Assembly: GCF_003324165.1 (NCBI RefSeq)
Contig: NW_025407830.1
Span: 682,001 to 746,000, forward strand
Direction of reading: 5' to 3'
Length of the DNA stretch: 64,000 nucleotides
Source of the DNA: Naegleria lovaniensis
Taxonomy: Eukaryota > Heterolobosea > Eutetramitea > Acrasida > Naegleriidae
Positions 49,107 to 62,017 of this stretch are shown in pieces. Position 1 is the first letter of the stretch. Each line of letters begins with the position of its first letter. A program made the translations under genes and the position numbers. Below the pieces are notes generated by a model. The model ran no database searches, was not told where the DNA came from, and worked only from the letters and a program-made list of their open reading frames with translations.

Positions 49107-51596
49107 TCATGTCAAGGTAGTTCCGTCACAAGGTTGAACATACACTTGTGCTTTTCCATCTTCATTGGTAAGAGCGATTTTTGCTACCATTCCGCTTTGC
49201 AGGGCCTCTTTTTTCAACTTTTGGGTTGCCTCTTGTGAAAAGAAATTATTTTCTAACAATAACGTGTCAATATGCAAAGCGTCCACTTGTTGAGAATGGT
49301 TTACCTGAAAGATTGCAGTGAGATGCCGACAAAATTGTTCTCCAAATCGATTCGTTGATAAATCAAGGGTGTTCCATTCAAGAATCTTCTTGTCTCTAAT
49401 GCATTGATCCAATTTTTGTTTCAGGTATGTTACAAGTGATAATCCTCCAGCCTCTTTCAATCGATTTCCACTCAGATCTAAATAGTTCAATGACTCGTTA
49501 TTAAGTAACGACTTGAGAAGAGACTCGGAAATTTCTTCCAAAGCACAACATGATAAAGACAAGTTTCTCAGAGTCGTGTTATGAGATAGCATGATCGCTA
49601 GAGCATTGGTTTTCATGGCATTGTTCGAAATGTCAAGTGTAGTAATGGACTTGTTGTGAGTCATGGCAAGCAGTAAGGATTGGAGCATGGATGGTGTCAA
49701 ATCGCAATCGCTGAGAAGTAGGGTTTTCAGGCGAGCATCCACAAAGGATGATATATATACGTTAAGCGATTCAATTTCACAATTTCCAATGGCATGATAG
49801 TCGTCATTGAACAGACTTGTACCTCCTAGTCTGTTATGCGACAAGTTTACAAATTCGAGACATGATTGTTCTTGTTGCAATGCTTCGAACAAGGCATTTA
49901 CCCCGTTCACCCCAACAATATGATTGTTGCTTAAATCTAACTTTTTCAATGTCTTAAGTAATGGTTTTTGTTCAGACAGGTAAATTACAAAATCATTATC
50001 CACGTTATTTTCAGTAAGAATGAGTGTTGTCAAGTTCACAAAGTGGAAGTTTTGTGAAATGAGAAGAGATTTTGCCATAGGGCTGCTTAGCTCATTGAAT
50101 GAAAAATTCAATGTGAGCATATTTTCTTGCAAGTGTGAATCTAACGAGCTGTTGATGTGAGTGGAGAGCAATTGTCCAAGTAATTCTGAGGAGCTTTGAA
50201 AAAAGGAGACGCTCCTGAAAGTAATATGTGTGAGTCTCATATGTAAATTACTCACTGTTTTGGTTTTCTTGTTTGAAGATTCTTCAGTACTACTGCTTTG
50301 CTCTACGTCCATTATAACTGAAGAAAGAGGTCGCTTTTTGAAATTTTCCTCTAACGATGTTGGTTCAAATAAATCGCCGTAGAGGTCTAATTCGTCTTCA
50401 CAATCTTGCATGATTGTAGAATTGTTGTGTGCGTGAGCATCAGTATTGAATTTTTGAACAATGCTGTCACTAAAGCAATGAGAAATTGATACTTTCTGTT
50501 CCATTCTTTTGTTTTCAAGCTCTGAAAATATTAAATTCAGAATAGCGTTCAAAGAATATTCAGAAAAGAACGAATGATAAAAGGATACCTCTTGAAGAGA
50601 AGTAAACCTTTGAAGAATTAAGCATATAGGTTGAGCGTCTTCTTCTCTCATGTCACGAAATGTTAATTCTTCAATTCTCTCAAAGCACTGCATAAATAGT
50701 TGCAATTGTTCATATTCTCTTAAATATTTCAAAAGGCTCTTTGATATTGACAATGATCGCACATATTTTCCGTATCGATGCAAATGGCTGAATAAACTAT
50801 TCAAGTTGTTGGATGGTTGAACTTTCAAAGAATGGCCATTCTTGCAACAATGTACTCGCTCGAAAAACGCTTCTGTGACTTGGTTTGGGATTTTCAAATA
50901 CAAGAAGGATTTTTCTTTGGAAGCAATATCTTGTTGCTCAAAATTTTCGTGGCTAGTTAAAAATTCTTTGACTTCAGCGCACTGACGCTCATTATTTTCA
51001 ATGGGTTCCAATGTTTCATCCATAATTTGAGAGTCCGAACTCACAAATTCATATATTTGCTTCTTTTCCAATACACTATTCACACATTGATGTAAGTAAT
51101 TTTGAAAATACAATTGAATGAAATTCATTGTTTCCGTCCGGTGCGGTTTGTCTTCAGCATTGGAAGCAGCCAATAATAACTGATCCTGTTTTGTTTGTAA
51201 TTTAAAAGCCATCGTGGAGCGTTCATCCTCTTCAAATCTTTTTCGGAAAAGCCTCTCAAAGCATTCATCAATAATTATTTCAAATTGGCGAGATTTTCCC
51301 GTGAAGAAAGAGCAACTCCCTCTCTGCGTATTGTTACGTGATAATAATTCCTCCAATTCAAAAGCCGATAAATATTTGCAAAATTTGAGAATGATCCGTA
51401 GCGGTAGTTGTTCTAAAATGCTCAAGTAATAATGAGAATGAGACAAATTTTCATCATCATGATGATGATGAGAAGGTTGTTGGTGATGATGATGCACAAA
51501 TACCTCTTCTTCACCTGCCCGTCGTTGAGGCGAGATCATTAAGCCTTGTTGTAACCATTGAATTGCAAAATCAGAAAGAGAAATCTCCTCCTTCAT
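49107..51596 (-). CDS. F-box-like leucine-rich-repeat protein
   Basis: 829 residues from ATG 51596 (MKEEISLSDFAIQWL); the frame upstream has a GTG only. An F-box-like helix, ILEQLPLRIILKFCKYLSAF, lies near residue 60. From about 470 on there are ribonuclease-inhibitor-type leucine-rich repeats, for example LKKLDLSNNHIVGVNGVNAL, LEFVNLSHNRLGG, ITTLDISNNAMKTNALA, LRNLSLSCCALEEISESLLK, LNYLDLSGNRLKEAGGLSLV and NTLDLSTNRFGEQFCRHL. RI-type LRRs bind proteins; with an F-box they usually act as substrate receptors of SCF ubiquitin ligases. The N-terminus has a His-rich run (about 30-52). The start lies 210 bp from the divergent cyclase gene. Confidence 0.82.
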   Translation of the reverse strand: MKEEISLSDFAIQWLQQGLMISPQRRAGEEEVFVHHHHQQPSHHHHDDENLSHSHYYLSILEQLPLRIILKFCKYLSAFELEELLSRNNTQRGSCSFFTGKSRQFEIIIDECFERLFRKRFEEDERSTMAFKLQTKQDQLLLAASNAEDKPHRTETMNFIQLYFQNYLHQCVNSVLEKKQIYEFVSSDSQIMDETLEPIENNERQCAEVKEFLTSHENFEQQDIASKEKSFLYLKIPNQVTEAFFERVHCCKNGHSLKVQPSNNLNSLFSHLHRYGKYVRSLSISKSLLKYLREYEQLQLFMQCFERIEELTFRDMREEDAQPICLILQRFTSLQEVSFYHSFFSEYSLNAILNLIFSELENKRMEQKVSISHCFSDSIVQKFNTDAHAHNNSTIMQDCEDELDLYGDLFEPTSLEENFKKRPLSSVIMDVEQSSSTEESSNKKTKTVSNLHMRLTHITFRSVSFFQSSSELLGQLLSTHINSSLDSHLQENMLTLNFSFNELSSPMAKSLLISQNFHFVNLTTLILTENNVDNDFVIYLSEQKPLLKTLKKLDLSNNHIVGVNGVNALFEALQQEQSCLEFVNLSHNRLGGTSLFNDDYHAIGNCEIESLNVYISSFVDARLKTLLLSDCDLTPSMLQSLLLAMTHNKSITTLDISNNAMKTNALAIMLSHNTTLRNLSLSCCALEEISESLLKSLLNNESLNYLDLSGNRLKEAGGLSLVTYLKQKLDQCIRDKKILEWNTLDLSTNRFGEQFCRHLTAIFQVNHSQQVDALHIDTLLLENNFFSQEATQKLKKEALQSGMVAKIALTNEDGKAQVYVQPCDGTTLT

Positions 51597-51806
51597 GGCA
51601 AGTATTGGTCGGAATGGAAGAAAAACCACCAGAGGTGGCTGTCTAAAGTGTAAGGTTTTTTTTCACAACAAAACTGTGATGAAGACTCTCTTTTGAAATA
51701 AGGCAGCTAATCGGCCTTTTTCTCTTCCTCAAGCGGTTAATTTGGAAAAAACACAAGAACAACAGATATCATCATTCTCACAAAGAGATAAGTAGAGAAA
51801 AAGAAC
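51597..51806. promoter_or_regulatory. Short bidirectional promoter interval
   Basis: 210 bp separate the start of the LRR gene (minus) from the start of the large cyclase (plus). It contains poly-T and poly-A tracts but no recognised element. A shared promoter region is inferred from orientation alone. Confidence 0.5.
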
Positions 51807-54800
51807 ATGACCAGCGTCGTGGGAGGACCAATGGCTGCTGGTGCAGCAGGTATAGCTCAATCATCCTTAGGTAATGATCGTTCTATGTTGCATCATCATG
51901 GAGCTCAGTCATCTCCGATCTATCAAGCCTTAACGAACCTTATGGAACGAGTGGTGAATGGAGTCATTCATTTGGAGTTTAAGGAACCGATTCGAGAATG
52001 GAAGAATGTCGTACTCTTAGTGTTTCTTCAAATATATATCTTTATATGTGGATGGATGCTTCCAACCATCACGTTGAGCCGAACCGTGGATGGCGTTCTT
52101 ATGACGAGCACCACACAAGCAACCTCGGGTGATGCCATCTCCTTGATCCAAACGTTTCAATACAGCAACAGCTCTCTTCCGATTTACTATGGCTACGGAT
52201 ATTATGGCTCATGGCTGTTCAATATATTAACCTTTCCAATCACTCTCTCACTGGATAGAATTTCATATTACGGCATGGTAGGCCTTTCCTTCGCATGTAT
52301 TGCTTTCATCATGATCCATATGACTGGGTTGTTGATAGCGTATCGATCCATAGTTCTCTCCACTCGATATTTACAGAAAATTAAGAGCATGGTTCATTAC
52401 TTGAGTGCAGTGTTGATTGTATTGAGTGCAGTGATGACATTTATCATGACCAGTTTCATTGACTGCAATTATAATAAGGGAACATTAACGAGATTTCCTG
52501 GTGATATTTCATGTTTCTCTGGAGAAAATATTGCCTACATTGTGGTGTGCTTTATTGCGATTGTGGCATTGTGGATTTGTCTGCTATTCTCACAGCTTGT
52601 GCTCCCTAATAATCATCCTAAATCGAGAACGTTCTTTATTGCACAGAATTCATATTTCACTTCTTACTTTTGGTTGAGTGTGAGCTTTGAAATGGTGACC
52701 ATATTTATCATTCCTGTGACTGTACCCTTTGCAAGGGCCATTGTACATCTTGTGATTGCTCTTATTCATTTACCAATATTCTTTATTTGTATTCCTTTCT
52801 TTAGGAGAGCGGAAAACTCTTGTTACTTTGCCTTCTTGTGTGGCAAGTTTGGAATGGCGGTAGGCTCTCTTATTTCATCATTGGTGAATGTTCAAAATTA
52901 TTGGGATGTTGGATTGGGTATGATGGGTCTCACATTTGGAATATCCATTGTATTCGGTTGTTTGGGATTTATGGCCATGGAAGCTTATACCCGTATTGTT
53001 TACAAGAATACCAAAGAAATTATTGCAGAATTGGATCTGTCTGATCAGAAAGATGCAGAAAAAGAAGCTCTCATGCAGTATCAATACTTTGAAGATACAA
53101 AAAAGTTGAAACAGTTGGAAATGTTTTTGAGGTTTAGTATCTTCTTGCAGGCAGGAGAAGAACATTGGTCAGATGTTGACTTTGCCTTAATGTTCATCAA
53201 ATCGCTCATTAACAACAAGTCGTTTTCAAGTGCGAGAATTTTGATCGTTTCTTCAATTATCGTGGCTTATTGCTGGGAAAGAGAGGCAAATAGTTCAACA
53301 TTAGCTTTGAGAATATTGAAAAGTGCACTGAAACAAAATCTTTCTCTTCTAGACAGAGTGAGTGTTCTTGAACGTATCAAACAAATTGAAGAGTTTACAG
53401 AACGTGAAAGTTCTCATAGTCTTCGTAAGAACATCTCTGAATTGAAGGCTATTTTGCTAAAGTTGGACAAGTATCAAAGTGAGCTATGGGGTCATCACAA
53501 AGGATTTTGGAAGGAACTTATGGCTGACATTGTAGATCTTGAAAAATTAGAACAGATATCTACTAGGATTGCCTCTGTTACCTTTGAATGTCATAGGACG
53601 TTTGAAAATTTGATGTCTTCATATGGTAATGAAAAGACTCTTCTCAGAAAATTTGCCAGCTTTGTAGAGAATTTTAAATTTGATTCTGAACTCGCCCAGC
53701 AGCTGTACGTGGAAGCTGCAACGATAGAAGAAGAAGAATCAAGGACAAGAAAAATAGAAAAGAACAAAATGCCTCATTCTCTATCTACTAATTCGATCGA
53801 GTATACTCAATTGGGAAAGGAGAACCATGCGAGAGACACTTTATCAGACACACCTACAGACACAATGGATACAGATCAAAAGAAAGAGAACTTGTTCAAG
53901 TCTGCTATCAACATCCAAGAACAGCATAAGGTACAAAAATTTGGTGTGGTTGCATTCGTCGTATATTCTTTCTTATTACTAGTGTCTTTCATAGTTGTAA
54001 GCGCTGTTCTTTCGGTATTGCCATCCAGTGAGATTTTTGCAGTACGAGATAGTTGTCAGCCAAAGGGAACCACTTCGAGCATTATTAGTGAGGTGCGAAC
54101 AGCTCAAGTGTTTTTGAATTTTTTTGGACAAACCGGTGGGAACGTTTCTTCTCCATTGTTAACCAGTGTTGGAATTTTCAACATAGATTCATATTTGCAA
54201 TCATTCAAGACACGTATTAACTCAAGATTCGAGCATTTAGAACGTTTACGGGACTCCAGTGAAAGCAAAGCAACCTCAAATGCATATGTAGACTCTAATT
54301 ACTTGTTGCATGTTCCTTCTCTCAACCAAAGCAAAGGCATTTCTGTCAAGTCCTCCCTGCCAAGATATACCAACACAATTTCTCGTACTAGCTCTGTTTT
54401 CGACCTGACTCACCAACTACTCAAGAACAAACAAGTATTAACAAGCTTTTCGAAATCAGATTTAGAAAAAACCCTTGAAAATTTTAGTATTATGTATTTG
54501 CTTAAGAATAGAGATAGTGCAGAAGATATGTTTTCAAACTTTTGTCAACAGGTTGCAGTTAAAGCTATACAAGATGCCAAAAGCTACATTGATGGATTTT
54601 TAGGACTCTTTATCTCGTCAGTGACATTGTACTTTTCTCTTGGAGGAGCATTCTTTATTTACACGTTTTTGGAGCTTCAAAAGGGAAAGAAATTGCTCAA
54701 CATGATGGAACATGACATTCCAGACCAGACAGTTTCAAAAATTTATTCTCAAATATGTAAAAAGAACGAGGAAGAAATTTCCATGAAAAATTCTGGCTCT

Positions 54801-57800
54801 CTCTTCCAACCAAAGAGAGTTGTTCTAATTATTGGAGTATTGTTTCTTGTGATGACATCCATTTGCCTTTCCTTAATATTTGTGTATGCCATTACCAACA
54901 ATAATTTATCAGTTTCGACAATTGAGAATTTACAAAGAGTAACCAATATTCATTCCTTAATAGAAAGAGCCAAGTACACAATAGGAGAGTTATTTATTTT
55001 CAGAAAAACAAATGGAACATCTTTTGTGAATGATCCTGATATCTTGGATGACAATTTTGTTGCTAATCTGTATACTAATGTTAAAACCTCTTTACAGGAT
55101 CTATTGAATGAATGGAACTTGGCCATGCTTGGTATTAATGCTAATTCATATACAGAGATTTTAGCGTTGGTTAGTGAAAGTACTTCCTGCAACAATTCAA
55201 CAGCATCACCAACATGTCAGGGGTTGAGCTCTCTTATTTCTGATTTTGTTGTTTCTGCACAAGAATTGAGCGAAAAGTTGCAATCTAAAAACTATCAGTA
55301 CAACTCTTTAGCACTATTTGATAGTTTTCTTTCAGTATTCTTTCGAAGCATCACACTATTTAGTAAGATTGATGAAGTAGAAAATCGGTTTATAACACTT
55401 TCATCAACACCCAATGTTACATTGTTAGTAATTTTCTCAGTGATAGGAGTACTTCAGTGTTTAGTTTTTTCGTACTTGCTTTACGAGAGTTTTATATCCA
55501 CTTGGAGAAACATTCATCAAATTCGACTAATGCTGCACTATGTACCATGGGAAATATTAGATTCCAACGACAAATTCAAGAACTTTATTTTATATCATGA
55601 TTTGTCAGCCAATATGCAAAACGGTGTCTCAAAACGGTCGAGATTCTTATCTGCAAAAAAGTTTTCAAAAAAAAAGTCGAAAAAAGGAGATGAGGATCGA
55701 GTCAGAAGTATGCTTCATTCACAACCTGATGGAGCCATCTTGTGTAATCAAGCGGGTGACATTGAAATATTTAATCCAGCTGCTCAGAAAATATTTTATC
55801 ATAAACCTCATGAAATTGTGGGGTTAAGCGTTTTCACCTTGTTCGAGCCAACAGCCAACAGCAAGATCAAACAAGTAATGGAAAATATGAGCAATGCATT
55901 ACTTGAAAATATTAACAATAAGAATGCGGAACCCTTACAAGGAGAGACCATGGATGTAGACTGCTTCCGAAAGAATCAGTCTAAATTTCCTGGAAGAATT
56001 AGCTTCTTTTGTACTCTATTTGGTAGAACACCTGTAGTCATGTTTTTTGTAAAGGTAAGGAAATATTTTAATTGGATTGGAAGAACTTTAACACTCAACA
56101 TGAATTTACACTCAAATTCACCACTTGATCTTACCACAGGATATTACTGCTGAGAAGAAACAAAATATGTTACTTGTTGAGGAAAAAAAGAAATCTGAAT
56201 CCTTACTACTCAACATTCTTCCTGAAGCGGTTGCCATGCGTTTAAAAACAGGTGAGAACCTGATTGCCGAAAAGTTCAATGATGCAACCGCTTTCTTTTC
56301 AGATATGGTTGGCTTTACAAAAATGTCTAGCAGAATGGAAGCCATTGAAATTATTCGAATGCTTTCCATTGTTGTGAATGGATTTGATGAATTGACAGAT
56401 AAATATAACTTGGAGAAGATTAAGACAATGTAAGTTGTTGTTGTTGAAAGTCCTCACACTTACCATTCAAACAACACTACCAACAGAGGAGACGCTTATT
56501 TTTGTGTTGGAGGTAAGTAAACGAACTCATATTGGGTACAGTGGTAAATTAACATGTATTCATTTTAACTAAAAGGATTGTAAGTATATATTGTTGTAAT
56601 CGTCGAATGTGAACCATAGTATGCAATCGTACAAGACATAATAATTCACAAAAGGTAAGTGTGTTCATTCATGAAATTTGTCTCACCTACCACCTACATT
56701 TAGGATCATCCTGAGAGAGTTCTAAAATTCGCGATCGACGTGTTCTCTGTGTTGCATCATTACAACGCAGAAATGATCAGAGACGAGCATGAAAAGAATA
56801 TCAAAAAGTACGATGAAAATGGAGAAGAGATTAGTGTTGAAAGCAGGCAAATCAACATTCGTGTAGGTATACACACGGGACCAGCAGTGGCTGGAGTGAT
56901 TGGAAAGAAGAAATTTGCATATGATTTGTGGGGAGGTTCGTTTCATCTATTGCAATTTAACATTTCTTTTTTTTAAACGTTGTTCATGTAGATACCATCA
57001 ATGTTGCCTCAAGGATGGAATCATCGTCTATTGAGGGGAGAATTCAACTATCAAAATCAAGTTATGAAAGAGTATCTGGCCACGGCTATCGTTTTGAGGA
57101 AAGACTATTAGACATTAAGGGTAAAGGAATTTGTCAGACCTACCTCCTTAACGAAAGGTTACACAAACAAGCGAAATTAGACAGTGAAGCAATTAAGAAA
57201 TTGTTTGAATATGAGGATGACACTTTGGAACAAAAACTAGAAGATCCATTTTCTGAAATTGATCTACACCGTGCTGATAGTTACCGTTTCGGTAAAATAA
57301 TCCTCGATACTTCATTCTTGAATTGCTTTAAGGAATTCCTTTCAGGACCTAAATTAGAGATATTGAACTTTTATCAACATGTGTTAGAGTTCAAATCGAA
57401 TGGTTCAACTCCTGTTCGGTATTCCATTGCTAAGCACTTAGTGGATGAGTATTTGGCAGAAAATGCGTCAAAACGGTTGCAATTCAAGTTTATGAAGAAT
57501 GCCTTTGGTCCATTTCAATTGAAGTTTAATGCCTGTAATGAAGATAACTGTGCTACCGATCTATTTGACAATTTTGTCAATTTATCGATACGAGCTTTGA
57601 AGCCTGAGTTTCCCAAGTTCCTTAAATCTTCAATTTTTTCCACGTTTATTGAAAACTTGAAACTTACCGATCCAATTTTATTGAAGAGTTTATTGAAGGG
57701 TACAAAAGGAGAGGAAGGATCACACCTAACATCAGAGGATGATGAGTATGATTCCGAAGAAGAAAAAGAATTTTTACTATTCTGTGAGAAGTGTGGTACT

Positions 57801-58612
57801 GAAATTATTAATTTAGGTACGTATTTCAAAGTGTCACAAACATTTTGTATATATGCATTTCAACAGAAAATAATCGTTTCAATGATTGGGAATTCAATTA
57901 TCGTCTCGAAAGCTTGAATGACTACAATCAATGGCGAATTCTCAACGAATATCCTGAAGGAAAGACATGGCTCTCGCCAGAGGTTGCTCACAATCACTTG
58001 ACCAACTCTCGAAGACATACCATGATCAAGTATGTCTATGAAGTGAATTGTAGTTATGAGAGTCTTTTCAATTTATGGATCGATTCAGATTACTACCGAT
58101 GCAGAGACGAAAATATTGAATCGTTTGAACTCATTGACTTTGTTAAAGTTGGAAAGTATGCTCATTGCATTGCTCATGAAGTCTACAAGATGAAATTCCC
58201 TCAAACCGATCGAGAAATAGTGCATGCTTATTGTTGTCGTTTTGATAGAGCCGAGAAACGCTATTTATGTGTCTCAAGATCTATTAATCATGCCAAGGTT
58301 CCAGAATCTTCCAAGTATGTGCGAGCTGAAATCAAAACTGCTTTCATGGTTCAATATTTAACAGACCAAACCTGTCGATATACTTATACAGTTATTTTTG
58401 ACCCAATGGGATGGCTCAATGCAGAGCATCACTTTAACACCATTAAGGACAATGGTGACACGTATCATCAACATCTTCTCTCGCTACTGCATGATCGTGA
58501 AACAAAGAAGAATCATGCAAGACCAACCTTGGGAGGATTAGTGGATTCCCTGAATCATTATTTGGAATATATGGAAACGAAGCATCAACGACCACCCCCA
58601 CAAAAGCAATAA
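51807..58612 (+). CDS. Multi-pass PAS-adenylyl cyclase-RGS-START fusion protein
   Basis: Eight exons: 51807..56054, 56140..56429, 56487..56512, 56576..56579, 56636..56654, 56704..56935, 56992..57816 and 57867..58612; 2129 residues. Residues ~70-405 form a multi-helix membrane module, followed by a helical cytosolic region resembling TmcB-type TPRs. A second sensor module has helices near 715, 935, 1015 and 1215. PAS lies at ~1297-1415 ([20 protein letters not shown]). The cyclase domain (~1435-1660) has metal Asp1471 (FFSDMVGFT) and Asp1515 ([10 protein letters not shown]). Lys1511 and Asp1603 (AYDLWGD) specify ATP, and Asn1610/Arg1614 are the transition-state pair. An RGS domain (~1705-1830; [39 protein letters not shown]) continues in the same exon. 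A START domain (~1925-2095; [29 protein letters not shown]) ends the protein. All catalytic residues are intact, so it should make cAMP under membrane, PAS, G-alpha and lipid inputs; the inputs are inferred. Confidence 0.87.
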
Positions 58613-58753
58613 ACAATTTAGAAATCAACTGCAGTTCCAATTCCTCCACCTGGAAATAGAAAACGATTCTAAAGAGCATTTTAAAAAAAATATTCTCTCT
58701 TTTCATACTCTATTTTTTAGTCATTTCCACCATCTTGTTTGTCATCATATAAT

Positions 58754-61700
58754 ATGGAGGAATTAATTCCAATTGTAAATAGATTGCAGGATGCGTTTGC
58801 TTCCATCAATATGGACAATTTAGTACAAATTGATTTACCGCAGATTGCTGTTGTTGGTTCTCAATCATCGGGAAAATCATCTGTGTTGGAAACAATTGTT
58901 GGTAGAGACTTTTTACCTAGAGGTTCTGGTATCGTAACGAGAAGACCGTTAGTTCTTCAACTCAATAAAACTCCATCCAAACAAGTTGATTCCACTGGAC
59001 CGGAAGATGAGTGGGGAGAATTTTTACACGTTCCTAACAAGAAGTTTTACGATTTTACAGAGATTAGAAATGAAATTATTAGAGAGACGGATCGAGTAAC
59101 TGGCAGTAGCAAGGGTATTTCGGATCTTCCAATTAATTTGAAAATTTATAGTCCAAAGTACGTAGTTGTTCGGCCGAGTGAATCACATCATCATGATGAT
59201 TTTTTATTATGATAACAATTATGATAATTGTTATGATGATGTTGTTACACTTCTTATACACTGCATCATTTACGTATTGCTCTTCTTAATATCACAGTGT
59301 TTTAAACTTGACACTTGTAGACTTACCTGGTATTACCAAAGTACCTGTTGGCGACCAACCAAAAGATATCGAAGCTCAAATTAGAAACATGATCATGAAA
59401 TTCATCTCCAAACCAAACTGTTTAATCCTTGCAGTCACAGCTGCAAACACGGATATTGCAAATTCCGATGCACTCAAATTGGCCAAAGAAGTCGACAAGA
59501 ATGGTTCAAGAACAATAGGTGTTTTGACAAAAATTGATATCATGGACCAAGGAACAGATTGTATGGATGTATTACGAGGTGATATTTTGCCATTGCGACT
59601 TGGCTACATTGGTGTAGTATGTCGATCACAAAACGATATCAATTTAAACAAATCCATTCGTGACGCTTTAAAAGATGAAGAACGTTTCTTTGCCCAACAT
59701 CCAACTTATAAGAGTATTTCCGATAGAATGGGAACAAAACATCTTGCCAAGACACTCAATCGAATTTTGTTGAATCATATCAAAGAAGTCCTACCTGATG
59801 TGAAGAGTAAGGTGGCTAACTTGATTCAACAAGCCCAAACTCGTCTGCAAGAGTATGGTGTTCCTTTGGGAGAGTCATCAATGTCGAATGGAGCTTTATT
59901 ATTGCAATTACTCACAGATTTCTCAACTGACTTCGTAGAGACTATTGATGGACGTAATGCAGAAGTTTCAACCAATGAACTATTTGGAGGAGCACGAATC
60001 AATCACATATTTACAAACAAGTACTATCCGTCCTTGTCAGAAATTGATGCATGTGAAAATTTATCTGATTACGATATTAGGACTGCCATTAGAAATGCTA
60101 AAGGCCCAAGAACATCACTCTTCATTCCAGAAGCTGCTTTTGAAATGCTTGTGAAAAGACAAGTGAAACTTTTGGAGGATCCTAGCATTCAATGTGTCGA
60201 TCGAGTGTTAGAAGAATTGATTGCGATTGAGGAGCATTGTGAAAAGATATTTTTGAGATTCCCTAATTTGAAAGAAAAGGCCCGCGAATTTGTCATTGGA
60301 TTATTGAAAGAATATGCAGAACCATTGAAAGAGTTTATTAGAAACATGATCAAAATTGAGTTGGCATATATCAACACGAATCATCCAGATTTCTTTAGTA
60401 ATAACAAGGTAGCAGGTGTATTGGGTGAAGCACAAAAGCGTAAGTTGTCGTACCATGTCTATTTCAATTTTCGATTTTTTCTTAAATCTGCCAACGTAGC
60501 ATCTCCTCCAATGCAATCCCAGCCTCAACCAAACATGCAACAACCAAATATGAATCAATCAAACCTACCACAGCAACAAGGATCCAGAAGAATGCCTCCA
60601 CCAATGAACCAACCACCACAACATCATCAAATGTCACAACAACAAGTGAGTATCAAACCAATCCACATCACCCACATTTACACATACACTTTGCATGTTA
60701 ACTGACCCTTGTTAACCTCAAATTTATTGACCAACATCGACATTGACCCAACTTTACGGCGACTGTTCTGTCTTTACATATGTTTTCCATTTTTAAATTT
60801 TCTTACTAACCACAATTACTAATTTCTTGTATGTAGGATGAACAACATAACGATGAAAATGAAGAAGCAGCAGACAATGAATGGGAGCAAGTCAGCACCT
60901 ATCCACCACCAAAGAATTCAAACCAGGTTCATGTGAAACACAGTTTAAAGGGTCAAGGCTCTTCAAGCAAGGAGCCAAAAGATGGAGGAGGCGTTGCCAA
61001 AAGTATTTTCAGTTTTTTCACAGGACATGCAAAAGACGAAAAGAAAAGTATGTATTTTAATTATATTGTTACTAACAATTTGCTGATCGTTACTATGAAA
61101 AATGAAATGTTGCAACACCAATATTACGCAGATAATGACAGTTCATTTTTCGACAATGTTACCGGAAGCGTTACTGTCAACACCAACAAAGACGTGGAAG
61201 TTAACGTTTCGTTACCAAAGAACGTACCTAAGTCAAGAACCCAAACCTCCCAAAAACAACCTACCCAACAACCTCCTCCACCAACTAAATACAGTCCGCC
61301 AAATCAAGCATACAGTCAGCCAACTCCTCAGAATGAGAATGTCGATTATTATGGTCAAGAAAATTTCGAGGTTTGCATTCACTTTTTTTATTTTCATATT
61401 TTATAATATTGAAAATTTTTACTGACACTATATTGTTACATGACATGATTACTTTTTCAACAAATAGGATCCCTATGCAAATATGCCACAACAAAATCCT
61501 ACAGCTGCCTTCTTGACAAACTTTGAGGAAAGAGAAAAGAAGGAAACTGAAACGATCAAGACATTATTGCAGCATTATTTTGATATTGTAAGAAAGGGTG
61601 TGTCAGGTAAGTGAATTGAAGCAGAATAATTAATTGTGACTGAATATTGGTTTCAATCATCATTTTCAATAGACTCCGTCCCTAAATCCGTTATGCACTT

Positions 61701-61890
61701 TTTGGTTAACAAATCCAAGGTGAACTTGCAAAGTGAGCTTGTTCGTAATCTTTACAAGCCAGAATTGTTCGACGAGTTGTTGAAGGAAAACGAGGCAATC
61801 GCCCAAAAGAGAAAAGCTGCATCCAAGTTACTGAGCGCATTATTGAAAGCACAAGATACTTTGAATGAAATCAAAACGAAGAAGATTTAA
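58754..61890 (+). CDS. Dynamin-related GTPase (Vps1/Dnm1/DrpA class)
   Basis: Seven exons: 58754..59157, 59298..60439, 60500..60645, 60837..61047, 61132..61370, 61468..61606 and 61673..61890; 832 residues. The GTPase has P-loop [19 protein letters not shown] (switch I Thr), [14 protein letters not shown] and TKIDIMDQG. The middle domain/stalk follows (to about 510), then a Gln/Pro/Asn-rich linker (about 515-720) in place of a PH domain. The C-terminus is a GTPase effector domain ([32 protein letters not shown]). The lack of a PH domain suits the mitochondrial/peroxisomal fission or Vps1-type branch. The 84-nt intron 61048..61131 contains a TACTAAC branch-like site, is a multiple of three and has no stop, so retention would still give an open frame. 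Confidence 0.9.
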
Positions 61891-62017
61891 TTTAATATTG
61901 TACTAAGTTTTAATTCAATGAATCAGTTTGATATGCCTTTGTTTTAGAGTCTATTTATTTATTTGAAAAAAATTTACAAGGTAATTACAAATTCGCAACA
62001 AAACGTGATTTCATAGT

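Noticed and set aside
57280-58612. RGS-START as a separate gene downstream of the cyclase
   Set aside because: The cyclase C-terminus and the RGS domain share one open exon with no stop or new start context, so the simplest reading is one protein.
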